DNA from: Candidatus Olsenella pullistercoris
GTDB taxonomy: Bacteria > Actinomycetota > Coriobacteriia > Coriobacteriales > Atopobiaceae
DNA: 64,000 bases
Assembly: GCA_019116525.1 (NCBI GenBank)
Contig: DXBM01000010.1
Coordinates: 19,603 to 83,602 of the forward strand
Direction of reading: 5' to 3'
The notes under the pieces are model-generated. The model did not search any database and was not told the DNA's origin. It saw nothing but the letters and a program-made list of their open reading frames with translations. The position numbers and the translations under genes were made by a program. Below are positions 20,771 to 29,534 of the stretch, piece by piece (positions within the stretch are counted from its first letter, which is position 1; the number at the start of each line of letters is the position of its first letter).

Positions 20771-21010
20771 TCTCACTTCCGTCAATCTGACGTTTCTGAG
20801 AGGCCCCCTGTGCTGTTTCCCTTCTCACAAACGTCATATTGACGCTTCAATGAAGGGCTGCGTGAAGAGGGCTTGCACAGATGCGTCAACTTGACGGAAG
20901 TGAGATTCCTCTCACGGAGGCTGACCCCACAGATGCGTCTGTCTGACAGAAGTGAGAAGGTGCCGGGTTCGGGCGGCATTTCACAAACGTCTGTTTGACG
21001 CTTCTGCGAA
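20771..21010. repeat. Cluster of five diverged palindromic GTCA-n-TGAC-type repeats
   Basis: Copies at ~20771-20801 (+), 20822-20854 (+), 20878-20905 (-), 20930-20957 (-), 20979-21010 (+); consensus approx. CTCAC(TTC/AAA)YGTCAnnnTGACGCwTCTG. Confidence 0.75.
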
Positions 21011-21114
21011 GGACGAGCAGCGTGACCGACGGGATAGTTAGGGTTCGGTTGGAAAGGGAGCTTCTCGGTACTGGAGCGGACCCTGCCCTGATCTCGTGCG
21101 CGGGAGAAACCCCC

Positions 21115-21143
21115 TTGACAACAATCCGAAATCGGACTATTGT
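21115..21143 (+). promoter_or_regulatory. Candidate promoter with overlapping operator for the MarR-ABC operon
   Basis: -35 TTGACA (21115-21120), 17 bp, -10 TATTGT (21138-21143); ACAATCCGAAATCGGACTATTGT has palindromic TCCGA..TCGGA and ACAA..TTGT arms. Confidence 0.7.
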
Positions 21144-21175
21144 GGCGCCTCGTGACCGTCAGGAGGGAGGGCGCC

Positions 21176-21643
21176 GTGCCAGAGCGCGCCGAGGTCGTGA
21201 GCGCCCGCGCGCTCGACGTCCTGTACCAAAAGACCGACAAGGTCTACTACGAGTTCGCCCGAGGGTGCGGCCTCTCCGAGACCGCGTACTGGATCCTCTA
21301 CGCCATCGAGGTCTCGGGTGGCCACGCGGCGCAGAGCGTCATCGCCACGGAGTTCTCGTACTCCAAGCAGACGGTCAACTCCGCGCTCAAGTCGCTTGAG
21401 GCAAAGGGGCTCGTGGAGCTCTCCTTTGCGGAGGGCAGCCGTCGCTCCAAGGTCGTCTCGCTCACGAGGGCGGGGCGCGCCTTCAGCGACGCGCGCATCG
21501 TGCCCGCCATCGAGGCGGAGGACCGCGCCTTCTCAAGCCTCACGGCACGGGAGCGCGCCGAGTTCCTGCGTCTCGCGCGGGCCTACACCGACGCCATCGA
21601 CCGAGAGCTCGCCGGCATCGCACAGAAAGGGGAGGGCAAGTGA
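21176..21643 (+). CDS. MarR-family transcriptional regulator
   Basis: wHTH region 'QSVIATEFSYSKQTVNSALKSLEAKGLVELSFAEGSRRSKVVSLTRAG'; GTG start after 'aggaggg'; next to an ABC exporter pair. Confidence 0.85.
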   Translation: MPERAEVVSARALDVLYQKTDKVYYEFARGCGLSETAYWILYAIEVSGGHAAQSVIATEFSYSKQTVNSALKSLEAKGLVELSFAEGSRRSKVVSLTRAGRAFSDARIVPAIEAEDRAFSSLTARERAEFLRLARAYTDAIDRELAGIAQKGEGK

Positions 21644-23415
21644 GCGAGAAGAAACGCGACTACAGCAAGCGCACCTCGGCGCGCCTGCTGCTCAGCCTGC
21701 TCGCGCCCTACAAGGGGCTCGTGGCGCTGATCTTTGTCACGATGATCTTTGACCTGACGGGAATGCTGTTCATTCCGACGCAGCTCTCCGCGATGGTCAA
21801 CGTTGCCGTGAACTCGCGCGACATGAGCTCGCTCATGGGCCATGGCGTCGCGATGCTGATCGCCGCCTTCGTGGGATCGGGCGGCTACATCGCCTCGGTC
21901 TACCTCTCCTCGAGGCTCTGCGCCAAGGTGGGCCGCGACCTTCGCATGCGCGTCTACGAGGCTTCGCTTGGCTTCTCCGGCTCCGACTTCAACGCGTTCG
22001 GCACGGGGTCGATGATCACGCGCACCCTCTCCGACGCCAACGTCGTTCAACAGACGCTGCTCATGTCGATCCTCATGATCGTCCCCGTTCCCATCATGTG
22101 CGCAATTGCGGTGGGCCTGGCCTTCTCCACCGACGTTGTCATGGGCTGGGTGCTCCTGGCCGTGACGCTCGTGGTCGTGGCGATTTGCGTTGCCGCCGTG
22201 GCGAAGTCGGCGCCCATCTTCACGCGCCTCCAGGGCTTCATCGACAACATGAACACGCGCCTTCGCGAGTCCATCACAGGAGTCCGCGTGATCAGGGCCT
22301 TTGGCAAGGAGTCGCACGAGCGCGCCCGTCTGAACGAGACGTTCACTGACTACGCCTCGAACGCCATCCGGGTGAACATGGTGTTCGCTCTCACGGATTC
22401 CGTCACGTTCTTCCTCATGAACGCCGTAGAGGCGGCCATCATGTGGGCCGGGGCGGACCGCGTTGGCGCTCACGCCATGCAGATCGGCTCGATCTCGGCG
22501 CTCGTCGAGTACGCGATGCTCATCATGATGTTCCTCATGATGGCGCAGTTCGCCATCCTCCAGGTGCCCCGCGCCCTCGCGTGCCTGACGCGGGCCGCTG
22601 AGGTTCTCGACGTGAGGCCCGAGATTGCCGACGCCCCTGCCACGGCCTCGATCAAGGGTGGCGAGAGGGGCGAGGAGGTCGCGCGCTTCGACCACGTGAG
22701 CATGCGCTTCTCCGACGCCGACGAGGACACGCTGCACGACATCTCCTTCGCGCTGCGCCGCGGCGAGGTGACGGCGATCATCGGCAACACGGGCTCGGGC
22801 AAGTCAACGATCGCAAAGATGCTCCTGCGCTTCAACGACGTGACGGGCGGCAGCCTCACCTTCGGCGGCGTGGACGTGCGCCGCCTCGCCCAGGCTGAGC
22901 TGCGCGAGCGCATCGCGTACGTGCCGCAGAAGGCATGGCTCTTCTCGGGCACGATCGCCGAGAACCTCCGCCACGGAGACGCGAGCGCCCCCGACGAGCG
23001 GCTCTGGCACGCGCTCGACGTCGCACAGGGCTCCTTCGTCCGAGACCTGCCCGACGCGCTCGGGACGCGCGTGGCACAGGGTGGCACGAACTTCTCCGGC
23101 GGGCAGCGCCAGCGCCTCGCCATCGCCCGCGCCCTCGTGCGAGGGGCCGACCTCTATGTGTTCGACGACTCGTTCTCCGCGCTCGACTACAAGACCGACT
23201 CCGCGCTGCGCCGTGCCCTCAAGGGGGAGCTCACGGACGCGGCCACGCTCATCATCGCGCAGCGCGTGAGCACCATCCATGACGCCGACCAGATTGTTGT
23301 CCTCAAGGACGGCGAGGTCGTGGGCCTGGGGACCCACGACGAGCTCATGGCCGGCTGCCCCACCTACCGCGCCATCGCCGACTCCCAGACGAGAGGGGAG
23401 GACTCCCATGCCTAG
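21640..23415 (+). CDS. ABC transporter, fused permease/ATPase (exporter subunit 1)
   Basis: Six-TM region; Walker A 'GNTGSGKSTI', signature 'NFSGGQRQRLAIARAL', 'LYVFDDSFSALD'. Confidence 0.93.
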   Translation: MSEKKRDYSKRTSARLLLSLLAPYKGLVALIFVTMIFDLTGMLFIPTQLSAMVNVAVNSRDMSSLMGHGVAMLIAAFVGSGGYIASVYLSSRLCAKVGRDLRMRVYEASLGFSGSDFNAFGTGSMITRTLSDANVVQQTLLMSILMIVPVPIMCAIAVGLAFSTDVVMGWVLLAVTLVVVAICVAAVAKSAPIFTRLQGFIDNMNTRLRESITGVRVIRAFGKESHERARLNETFTDYASNAIRVNMVFALTDSVTFFLMNAVEAAIMWAGADRVGAHAMQIGSISALVEYAMLIMMFLMMAQFAILQVPRALACLTRAAEVLDVRPEIADAPATASIKGGERGEEVARFDHVSMRFSDADEDTLHDISFALRRGEVTAIIGNTGSGKSTIAKMLLRFNDVTGGSLTFGGVDVRRLAQAELRERIAYVPQKAWLFSGTIAENLRHGDASAPDERLWHALDVAQGSFVRDLPDALGTRVAQGGTNFSGGQRQRLAIARALVRGADLYVFDDSFSALDYKTDSALRRALKGELTDAATLIIAQRVSTIHDADQIVVLKDGEVVGLGTHDELMAGCPTYRAIADSQTRGEDSHA

Positions 23416-25264
23416 CGAGAAGGACCTTGAGCTCGACCAGCGCGCCGAGCTCGCGCGCGGCGAGGCCGCCGTTGCGGATGAGGAGCTCGAGATGCCCGAG
23501 GACGCCCTCGGCACGGCCGCTCGCCTCTGGGGCGCGGCCTCCGGGCAGCGCTGGCGCCTCGTGGTCGCCGCGGTCTGCTCTGTGGGATACGTCGCGGGCA
23601 GCCTCGGCGCCACCGCCTACAGCGCGGGGCTCATCGACCTGCTCTGGGGCAACATCCAGGAGGCGTTCTCCCTGGGTGCGCCGTTCGTCGTGACGCTCGA
23701 GAACGGCGGGACGCAGATCCTCACCTTCCTGGGGATTTGGACGGCTGCCGCGGTGGCATACACGGTCCAGGTGCTCGTCATGGCGAGCTTTGCCGAGCGG
23801 CTGAACCTCAGCCTGCGCAACCAGATCTCCGAGAAGCTCGCGCGCCTGCCGCTCTCCTACTACGATGCGCACCAGCCGGGCGACACCATCAGCCGGGCCA
23901 CCAACGACCTCGACAAGATCTCCGAGGTGCTCCAGCGCGGGCTCCTCCAGCTCGTGATCGCGGTGTGCATGGTCGGCGGCGCCGTCGTGCTCATGGCTAC
24001 CTACGACCTCGTTCTGACGCTCGTCTTCGTGGCGTTCGCCCTGGCCGCCTCCGTGGCCACCAAGCTCGTCTCGGGCTACACGCTCAAGGTCGCCGCGGCG
24101 CGCCAGGCCTCGCTCGGCGCGCTCACCGGTCGCGTCGAGGAGGCCTACAGCGGCCGCGCCGTCATCAAGGCATTCGGTCGCGAGGGCGCGAGCCGCAAGG
24201 AGGTCCTTGCAGCCGCGGAGGAGCTTGCCCAGGCCTCGGGCACCGCTGACTTCGTGACCAACGCCATCACGCCCGCCATCCGCTTCCTGATGCGCCTCTG
24301 TCAGGTGACCGTTGGTCTTCTCGCCGGCGGCATGCTCGTCATGGGACAGATCAGCGTGGGCACCTTCCAGGCGTTCTTCCAGTACGTCATGCAGGCGTCC
24401 GAGCCGCTCACGCAGCTCTCCCTCACCGTGAACATGCTCCAGGGCGCGCTCGCTGCGGCGGAGCGCGTGTTCGCCCTGCTCGACGAGGGCGAGGTCGTGC
24501 CCGATCCGGCGGTGCCCGCCGAGCTCGCCGAGCCCGTGCGCGGGCGCGTGTGCTTCGAGCACGTGCGCTTTGGCTACTCCGCGGACCGTCCCCTCATGCG
24601 CGACGTCTCGCTCGTTGCCGAGCCCGGCCAGAAGGTGGCCATCGTCGGCGCCACGGGTGCGGGCAAGACGACCCTCATCAACCTGCTCATGCGCTTCTAT
24701 GAGGTCGATGGCGGGCGCATCACGCTCGACGGGGTGGACACGCGCGAGCTCACGCGCGCCGAGCTTCGGCGCCAGTTCGGAATGGTGCTCCAGGACGCGT
24801 GGCTGTTCGAGGGCACGATCGCCGAGAACATCGCCTACGGCAAGCCGGGCTGCACGCGCGAGGAGGTCGAGGCTGCCGCTCGCGCTGCGCACGTTGACTT
24901 CTTTGTGCGGACCCTGCCGCGCGGCTACGACACGATGCTCTCCAACGACGCCGAGAACATCTCGCAGGGCCAGCGTCAGCTCCTCACGATCGCGCGCGCG
25001 ATGCTCACCGATCCCGCGATCCTCATCCTGGACGAGGCAACCTCGAGCGTCGACACCCGGACCGAGCAGGCCATCGTGCGCGCGATGGAGGCCATCATGG
25101 AGAACCGCACGAGCTTCGTGATCGCGCACCGGCTCTCGACAATCGTTGACGCCGACCTCATCCTCGTCATGGAGCGCGGAACAATCATCGAGCAGGGCAC
25201 GCACGCCGAGCTTCTCGCCGCCGGTGGCGCCTACGCCGAGCTCTATCGCAGCCAGTTCGCCTGA
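23408..25264 (+). CDS. ABC transporter, fused permease/ATPase (exporter subunit 2)
   Basis: Walker A 'GATGAGKTTL', 'NISQGQRQLLTIARAMLTDPAILILDEATSSVDTRTE'; ATG at 23408, overlapping the previous gene. Confidence 0.93.
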   Translation: MPSEKDLELDQRAELARGEAAVADEELEMPEDALGTAARLWGAASGQRWRLVVAAVCSVGYVAGSLGATAYSAGLIDLLWGNIQEAFSLGAPFVVTLENGGTQILTFLGIWTAAAVAYTVQVLVMASFAERLNLSLRNQISEKLARLPLSYYDAHQPGDTISRATNDLDKISEVLQRGLLQLVIAVCMVGGAVVLMATYDLVLTLVFVAFALAASVATKLVSGYTLKVAAARQASLGALTGRVEEAYSGRAVIKAFGREGASRKEVLAAAEELAQASGTADFVTNAITPAIRFLMRLCQVTVGLLAGGMLVMGQISVGTFQAFFQYVMQASEPLTQLSLTVNMLQGALAAAERVFALLDEGEVVPDPAVPAELAEPVRGRVCFEHVRFGYSADRPLMRDVSLVAEPGQKVAIVGATGAGKTTLINLLMRFYEVDGGRITLDGVDTRELTRAELRRQFGMVLQDAWLFEGTIAENIAYGKPGCTREEVEAAARAAHVDFFVRTLPRGYDTMLSNDAENISQGQRQLLTIARAMLTDPAILILDEATSSVDTRTEQAIVRAMEAIMENRTSFVIAHRLSTIVDADLILVMERGTIIEQGTHAELLAAGGAYAELYRSQFA

Positions 25265-25271
25265 CAGAGGG

Positions 25272-25298
25272 TGACAGAGGGGACGGGGGAATCTGTCA
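25272..25298 (+). repeat. 27-nt dispersed repeat, copy 1
   Basis: tgacagaggggacgggggaatctgtca; a partial copy 'tgacagaggg' overlaps the upstream stop codon at 25262. Confidence 0.9.
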
Positions 25299-25314
25299 AC
25301 ACGTTGCCCCACTT

Positions 25315-25383
25315 GCCCCACTTGTACCAGGTGCAGGTGGGGCAACACCGTGTCGCCCCATTTGTACCTGGTACAAATGGGGC
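25315..25383. repeat. Two tandem 29-nt palindromes
   Basis: gccccacttgtaccaggtgcaggtggggc (25315-25343) and gccccatttgtacctggtacaaatggggc (25355-25383). Confidence 0.85.
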
Positions 25384-25522
25384 ATGCGGGACGGGCAAGG
25401 GCGTGCGGGCAGCTCAAGCGTGGGTGAACGCGTCGTCGGACGCGGTTGCCATTTCATTTGGAGGTGCTAAAGTCTTCAAACGGTTTAGTGTTTGCAGCCG
25501 TTCTGATCGTTTGGAGCTTGTG

Positions 25523-25786
25523 ATGAGAGTCAAGGTGCTGCTCGCCTCGTGCGCAATCGTTCTCGCGCTGCTTGCCTGCCCGACGGAGGGTGCTGGCGCG
25601 CTCGAGAGGGGCGATGGGCCGGCAGAGTCCGTCATCGCCGCGAGCGCGGCAGGCGTCGACGAGGGGGCGCCCCTTGGTGACATCCTCACTGAGGGGGATT
25701 CCCTCGAGGAGGGCATCGTCGAGGGGGGCGCGTCCGTCAGCGCGACCGACCCTGAGAAGGGAGTAGCGCTCGAGGGCGAGACCTAA
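25523..25786 (+). pseudogene. N-terminal (signal peptide) fragment of the interrupted NlpC/P60 surface protein
   Basis: MRVKVLLASCAIVLALLACPTEGAGA...; ends at TAA 25784-25786 and continues in the same frame into 25793-27487. Confidence 0.6.
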
Positions 25787-25792
25787 GTCCTG

Positions 25793-27487
25793 GTGGTAGA
25801 TGAGGGCCAGGGCGAGACGGGCGTCGCTGACTCAGACGAGCCCGAGAGCTCAACGGGCGTAACGGATACCGTGCTTGCTGGGGACGGCGAGGAGAGCGCT
25901 TCCGACGGGGTCTCTGACGAGGGTGACTCGTCTCTTGAGGATCAGGTGCCCGCTCCCGATGCTTCAGCCGTTACGGGCGACGCTGCCGAGGGGCCGCTCA
26001 TGCCCAGCGACGACATCCTCTCCCTTGATGACCCTGCGACGGACTTCTCCCTCACCGATGAGGAGGCTGCCGAGGAGGGAGTGAAGGGCGTCAGCGAGCA
26101 GTCTGACGCTGCCGCCGAAACGGCAAAGCAGGTCGCAACAGTTACAAGCTATCGCATGTACAACCCCAACTCGGGCGAGCACTTCTACACGCTGAGCACC
26201 TACGAGCGCGACAGCCTCGTCAAGGCTGGCTGGAGGTACGAGGGGGTCGGCTGGACCTCGGTGGTCAAGTCCAACACGCCGGTCTATCGCCTCTACAACC
26301 CCAACGCGGGAGACCATCACTACACGACCTCCGCGTACGAGCGTGACAGCCTCATCAGGGCAGGCTGGCGCTACGAGGGCGTTGGCTGGTACTCAGACGA
26401 CGACAAGGGGATCGCGCTCTACCGCACGTATAACCCCAACGCCTCTACGGGCACGCATCACTACACCACGAGCCTCTACGAGCGCCTCAACATCGTCTCG
26501 GCCGGCTGGCGTTATGAAGGCCTCGCCTGGTACGCGGTTGACCTTGGACCCTTCGCTCCGAGCGACGCCGATCCCGGCTGGGTCGAGAGCGGCGGAAGGA
26601 GGTTCTACGTTGGCGAGAACGGCCAGGCCGTCACGGGCTGGCAGACCATCGGCGGGACGCGCTACCACTTCGACGGGCGCGGTCGTCTCTCAACCGGCCT
26701 CTCCGACATTGATGGCACCGTCTATTATCTCAAGTCCGACGGTACCCCCGACGCCGGCTGGAAGGACATGGCGGGATATCGCTACTACTTCAACTCTGAC
26801 GGCTCCATGTACCGGAGCGGCTGGCTCACGCTCAGCGGCAAGACCTACTACCTCGACAAGACCTCCGGTGCCATGGCCACCGGCGACAAGTGGATTGACG
26901 GCGTGCTGCGCCCCTTCTCCTCCAACGGCGTCTGTCTCAAGACCGGCTACCAGGTGAGCTGGAAGGGCCTGCACCTCGCTGCCGAAAACGTTAGTCTTCC
27001 GAGCTACGCCAACGGCTCGAGCTGGAGCTACGTGCACCCGTGCACCATCTCGGCGGGCGCCACGCGCGAGCAGTGCATCGAGGCCTTCATTGCGGTCGCC
27101 TACGAGTACATGAACGCCGGCACGCCCTGGGTCGACAACAACTGCGGTCGCCCTGGCACCACGGTCGACTGCTCCGGCCTCGTCATGGAGGGGCTCTACG
27201 CGGCGGGCATGGACCTCACCGGCGTCGCGGGCGGGGACTTCAACCCCTACAGCAAGTACTACTGGAACCACAGCTTCGCCAACACGTGGCGCGAGAACCA
27301 GACGTTCCAGCCCGTCTCGCGCTCCGAGCTCGAGCGTGGCGATCTTGTCTACTGGAACGGTCACGTTGCCATCTACCTTGGCAACGGTCAGATCATCGAG
27401 TCCACCTCGGTGGCATCCAACGTGCACGTGAGGAGCCTCTACGCCGAGAACCTCATCCTCGGTTACGCGAGGCCGTTCACCAAGTAG
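25793..27487 (+). CDS. NlpC/P60 protein with three DUF5648-like repeats and choline-binding-type wall-binding repeats (probable 3' part of an interrupted gene)
   Basis: Three 'YRxYNPNxGxHxYT' repeats; 'GWVESGGRRFYVGENGQAVTGWQTIGGTRYHFDGRGRLSTG...' repeats; 'DNNCGRPGTTVDCSGLVMEGLYAAG...LERGDLVYWNGHVAIYLGNGQIIEST'. No signal peptide at the local start. Confidence 0.85.
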   Translation: MVDEGQGETGVADSDEPESSTGVTDTVLAGDGEESASDGVSDEGDSSLEDQVPAPDASAVTGDAAEGPLMPSDDILSLDDPATDFSLTDEEAAEEGVKGVSEQSDAAAETAKQVATVTSYRMYNPNSGEHFYTLSTYERDSLVKAGWRYEGVGWTSVVKSNTPVYRLYNPNAGDHHYTTSAYERDSLIRAGWRYEGVGWYSDDDKGIALYRTYNPNASTGTHHYTTSLYERLNIVSAGWRYEGLAWYAVDLGPFAPSDADPGWVESGGRRFYVGENGQAVTGWQTIGGTRYHFDGRGRLSTGLSDIDGTVYYLKSDGTPDAGWKDMAGYRYYFNSDGSMYRSGWLTLSGKTYYLDKTSGAMATGDKWIDGVLRPFSSNGVCLKTGYQVSWKGLHLAAENVSLPSYANGSSWSYVHPCTISAGATREQCIEAFIAVAYEYMNAGTPWVDNNCGRPGTTVDCSGLVMEGLYAAGMDLTGVAGGDFNPYSKYYWNHSFANTWRENQTFQPVSRSELERGDLVYWNGHVAIYLGNGQIIESTSVASNVHVRSLYAENLILGYARPFTK

Positions 27488-27521
27488 GGCGCGCTCGCGT
27501 CGGAGCCAAGGTCGCTCGTAA

Positions 27522-27578
27522 GAAAGTGCCGCCGGTGGGTTATCTGGCAAACCAGAACTACCCACCGGTGGCACTTTC
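27522..27578. repeat. Long imperfect palindrome
   Basis: gaaagtgccgccggtgggttatctgg-caaa-ccagaactacccaccggtggcactttc. Confidence 0.85.
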
Positions 27579-27587
27579 CATGCGTTT

Positions 27588-27643
27588 GGCGAGAAAAACG
27601 CCCCGCTGACGCCGCTTCCCACCAGCGGCGTCCGCGGGGCTGG
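27588..27643 (-). terminator. Rho-independent terminator for fmdB (minus strand)
   Basis: gccccgctgacgccgct-tcccacc-agcggcgtccgcggggc; on the minus strand followed by cgtttttctcg. Confidence 0.65.
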
Positions 27644-27661
27644 ACAGAGGGGACACAGACT

Positions 27662-27688
27662 TGACAGATTCCCCCGTCCCCTCTGTCA
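27662..27688 (-). repeat. 27-nt dispersed repeat, copy 2 (inverted)
   Basis: tgacagattcccccgtcccctctgtca is the exact reverse complement of the copy at 25272. Confidence 0.9.
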
Positions 27689-27690
27689 GG

Positions 27691-27924
27691 TTAGTCGTTG
27701 TGCGGGCAGTTCTCGCACTTGCTGGGCGCTGGGGCGCCGGAACCCTTGCCGCGCTGGTCGGTGTTGTAGAAGCCAGAGCCCTTGAACACGATCCCGGACG
27801 GGTCAAAGACGCGCTCGGCCTCGTGCCCGCAGCTCGGGCAGCTCACCTTGGGGTGGGCGCTCATCGGGTGCTCCACCTCGAACGTTGCGTTGCAGCTTGG
27901 GCAGTGATAATCGTAGCGTGCCAT
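27691..27924 (-). CDS. FmdB-family zinc-ribbon protein
   Basis: MARYDYHCPSCNATFEVEHPMSAHPKVSCPSCGHEAERVFDPSGIVFKGSGFYNTDQR... Confidence 0.92.
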   Translation of the reverse strand: MARYDYHCPSCNATFEVEHPMSAHPKVSCPSCGHEAERVFDPSGIVFKGSGFYNTDQRGKGSGAPAPSKCENCPHND

Positions 27925-28074
27925 ACTCACCCTCCGAAGGACCTTAGCTTAACCGCAGGATACTTTACCCAACCGCGGCAGCCTCCTTGGCGAGAAAGTG
28001 ACATGACGCCGAGATTACGCAGAAGCGGCCCGCTTTGGCTATCATGGGCGGGGCAAAACGACGATGGGGGAGAG

Positions 28075-29433
28075 ATGGACGTATCAGGCGCGATTTTTGA
28101 CTGCGACGGCACGCTCGTCGACTCGATGGGCATGTGGGGGAGCGCCTTCGGCTGGCTCTGCGAGCGCCATGGCGCCACGGGCGTGACCCAGGAGCAGGTG
28201 GAGTCTCTCTCGCTGCGCGACGGCTGCGCCCTTCTGCACGACGAGTACGGCGTGAGCGCCGAAGCCGACGAGCTCTACGAGGAGATCTGCGCGCGCGTCC
28301 GGGAGGCGTACGCGAGCGAGGTCCCCCTCATGCCCGGCGTCCGTCGCCTGCTCGACGAGCTCGCTGCCGCGGGGGTTCCCATGGTCGTCGCCTCCTCGAC
28401 CCCCGTTCGCGAGCTCAGGTGCGCGCTCTCCGCGCACGGCCTGGACGGCTACTTCCAGGACGTTGTGAGCACCGAGGACGTGGGCGGGCGCGACAAGGAG
28501 TTCCCGGACGTCTACCTCGAGGCGGCGCGCCGGCTCGGCACGCCCGTCGAGGGCACCTGGGTCTTCGAGGACGCTCCCTTCGGCGTGCGCACGTCCCGTC
28601 GCGCCGGCTTTCCGGTCGTGGGCATCCTGAACGAGCACGACGGCCGCCGCGAGGAGGACATCCGCCCGTGGGCAGACGTCTTTGTCCACAGCCTCGAGGA
28701 GGTTTCGCTGCCGCTCCTGCGCGACTACGAGCGACCGGCCGCCGAGAAGGGCGCGCCGCTTAGGGCCCTTGTGATCGCCGGCTCCCCGGAGCCGAGCGCC
28801 CCCTCGCTCGTGGCATCGCTCGCGCGCGGGGCCGACTACGTCATCTGCGCCGACGGCGGGGCTGACGTGTGCCGCGCCGCGGGCGTGGTGCCCGACGTCT
28901 TCTGCGGCGACGCCGACTCCGCCTCGCCGGCCGCCGCGGCGTGGGCGCGCAGCGAGGCGCGCGAGAGCGTGAGCCTCCCGGTCGAGAAGTACGCGACCGA
29001 CCTCGAGCTCGCCATCGAGTGCGCGCGACACGAGGCGTCCCGACGCGAGGCGCCGCTCGCCCTCACGCTCACGTGCGCCTCGGGAGGACGCCCTGACCAC
29101 GCGCTCGCCGTCGTGGGCCTGCTCGCCCTGTCGCGCGCCTCCTCGGCTCGCCTCGTGGAGGACGGCTACGAGATGAGGATCGTCTCGGCGTCGGGGGAGC
29201 GTGCCTGGAAGCTGGGGGAGCGCGCGCTCGGGCGCACCTTCTCTGCCGTGGCGGTGGCCCCGGACACGGTCGTGAGCGAGCGCGGCATGCAATGGGAGCT
29301 CACCGACAAGCCAATGGAGCTCCTTGGCGACCTTGGCATCTCGAACGTTGTCACGAGCGCGGGCGCGGAGGTGTCCTGCGCGAGCGGGGCAGTTGCCGCG
29401 TTTTTGCTGGGCGCTACAGAAACGCCACAATAA
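28075..29433 (+). CDS. HAD-family hydrolase fused to thiamine diphosphokinase
   Basis: 'MDVSGAIFDCDGTLVDSMGMW...DVYLEAARRLGTPVEGTWVFEDAPFGVRTSRRAG' followed by 'ALVIAGSPEPSAPSLVASLARGADYVICADGGADVCRAAGVVPDVFCGDADSAS...VSLPVEKYATDLELAIE'. Confidence 0.85.
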   Translation: MDVSGAIFDCDGTLVDSMGMWGSAFGWLCERHGATGVTQEQVESLSLRDGCALLHDEYGVSAEADELYEEICARVREAYASEVPLMPGVRRLLDELAAAGVPMVVASSTPVRELRCALSAHGLDGYFQDVVSTEDVGGRDKEFPDVYLEAARRLGTPVEGTWVFEDAPFGVRTSRRAGFPVVGILNEHDGRREEDIRPWADVFVHSLEEVSLPLLRDYERPAAEKGAPLRALVIAGSPEPSAPSLVASLARGADYVICADGGADVCRAAGVVPDVFCGDADSASPAAAAWARSEARESVSLPVEKYATDLELAIECARHEASRREAPLALTLTCASGGRPDHALAVVGLLALSRASSARLVEDGYEMRIVSASGERAWKLGERALGRTFSAVAVAPDTVVSERGMQWELTDKPMELLGDLGISNVVTSAGAEVSCASGAVAAFLLGATETPQ

Positions 29434-29534
29434 GTAGGGGTTTTCCCTTGCGGTGCCCACCGCATGTGCTATATTCATACAGCTGTGAAAGTAGCGGGCG
29501 CGAAAGAGCGCCGCGCCCCCGAGGAGGTACGAGC

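Noticed and set aside
20771-21010. Possible CRISPR array
   Set aside because: Only five diverged repeats in mixed orientation, no constant repeat, no cas genes; described as a palindrome cluster instead.
23345-25417. 690-aa minus-strand ORF opposite the ABC exporter
   Set aside because: Shadow ORF; Walker and signature motifs are on the + strand.
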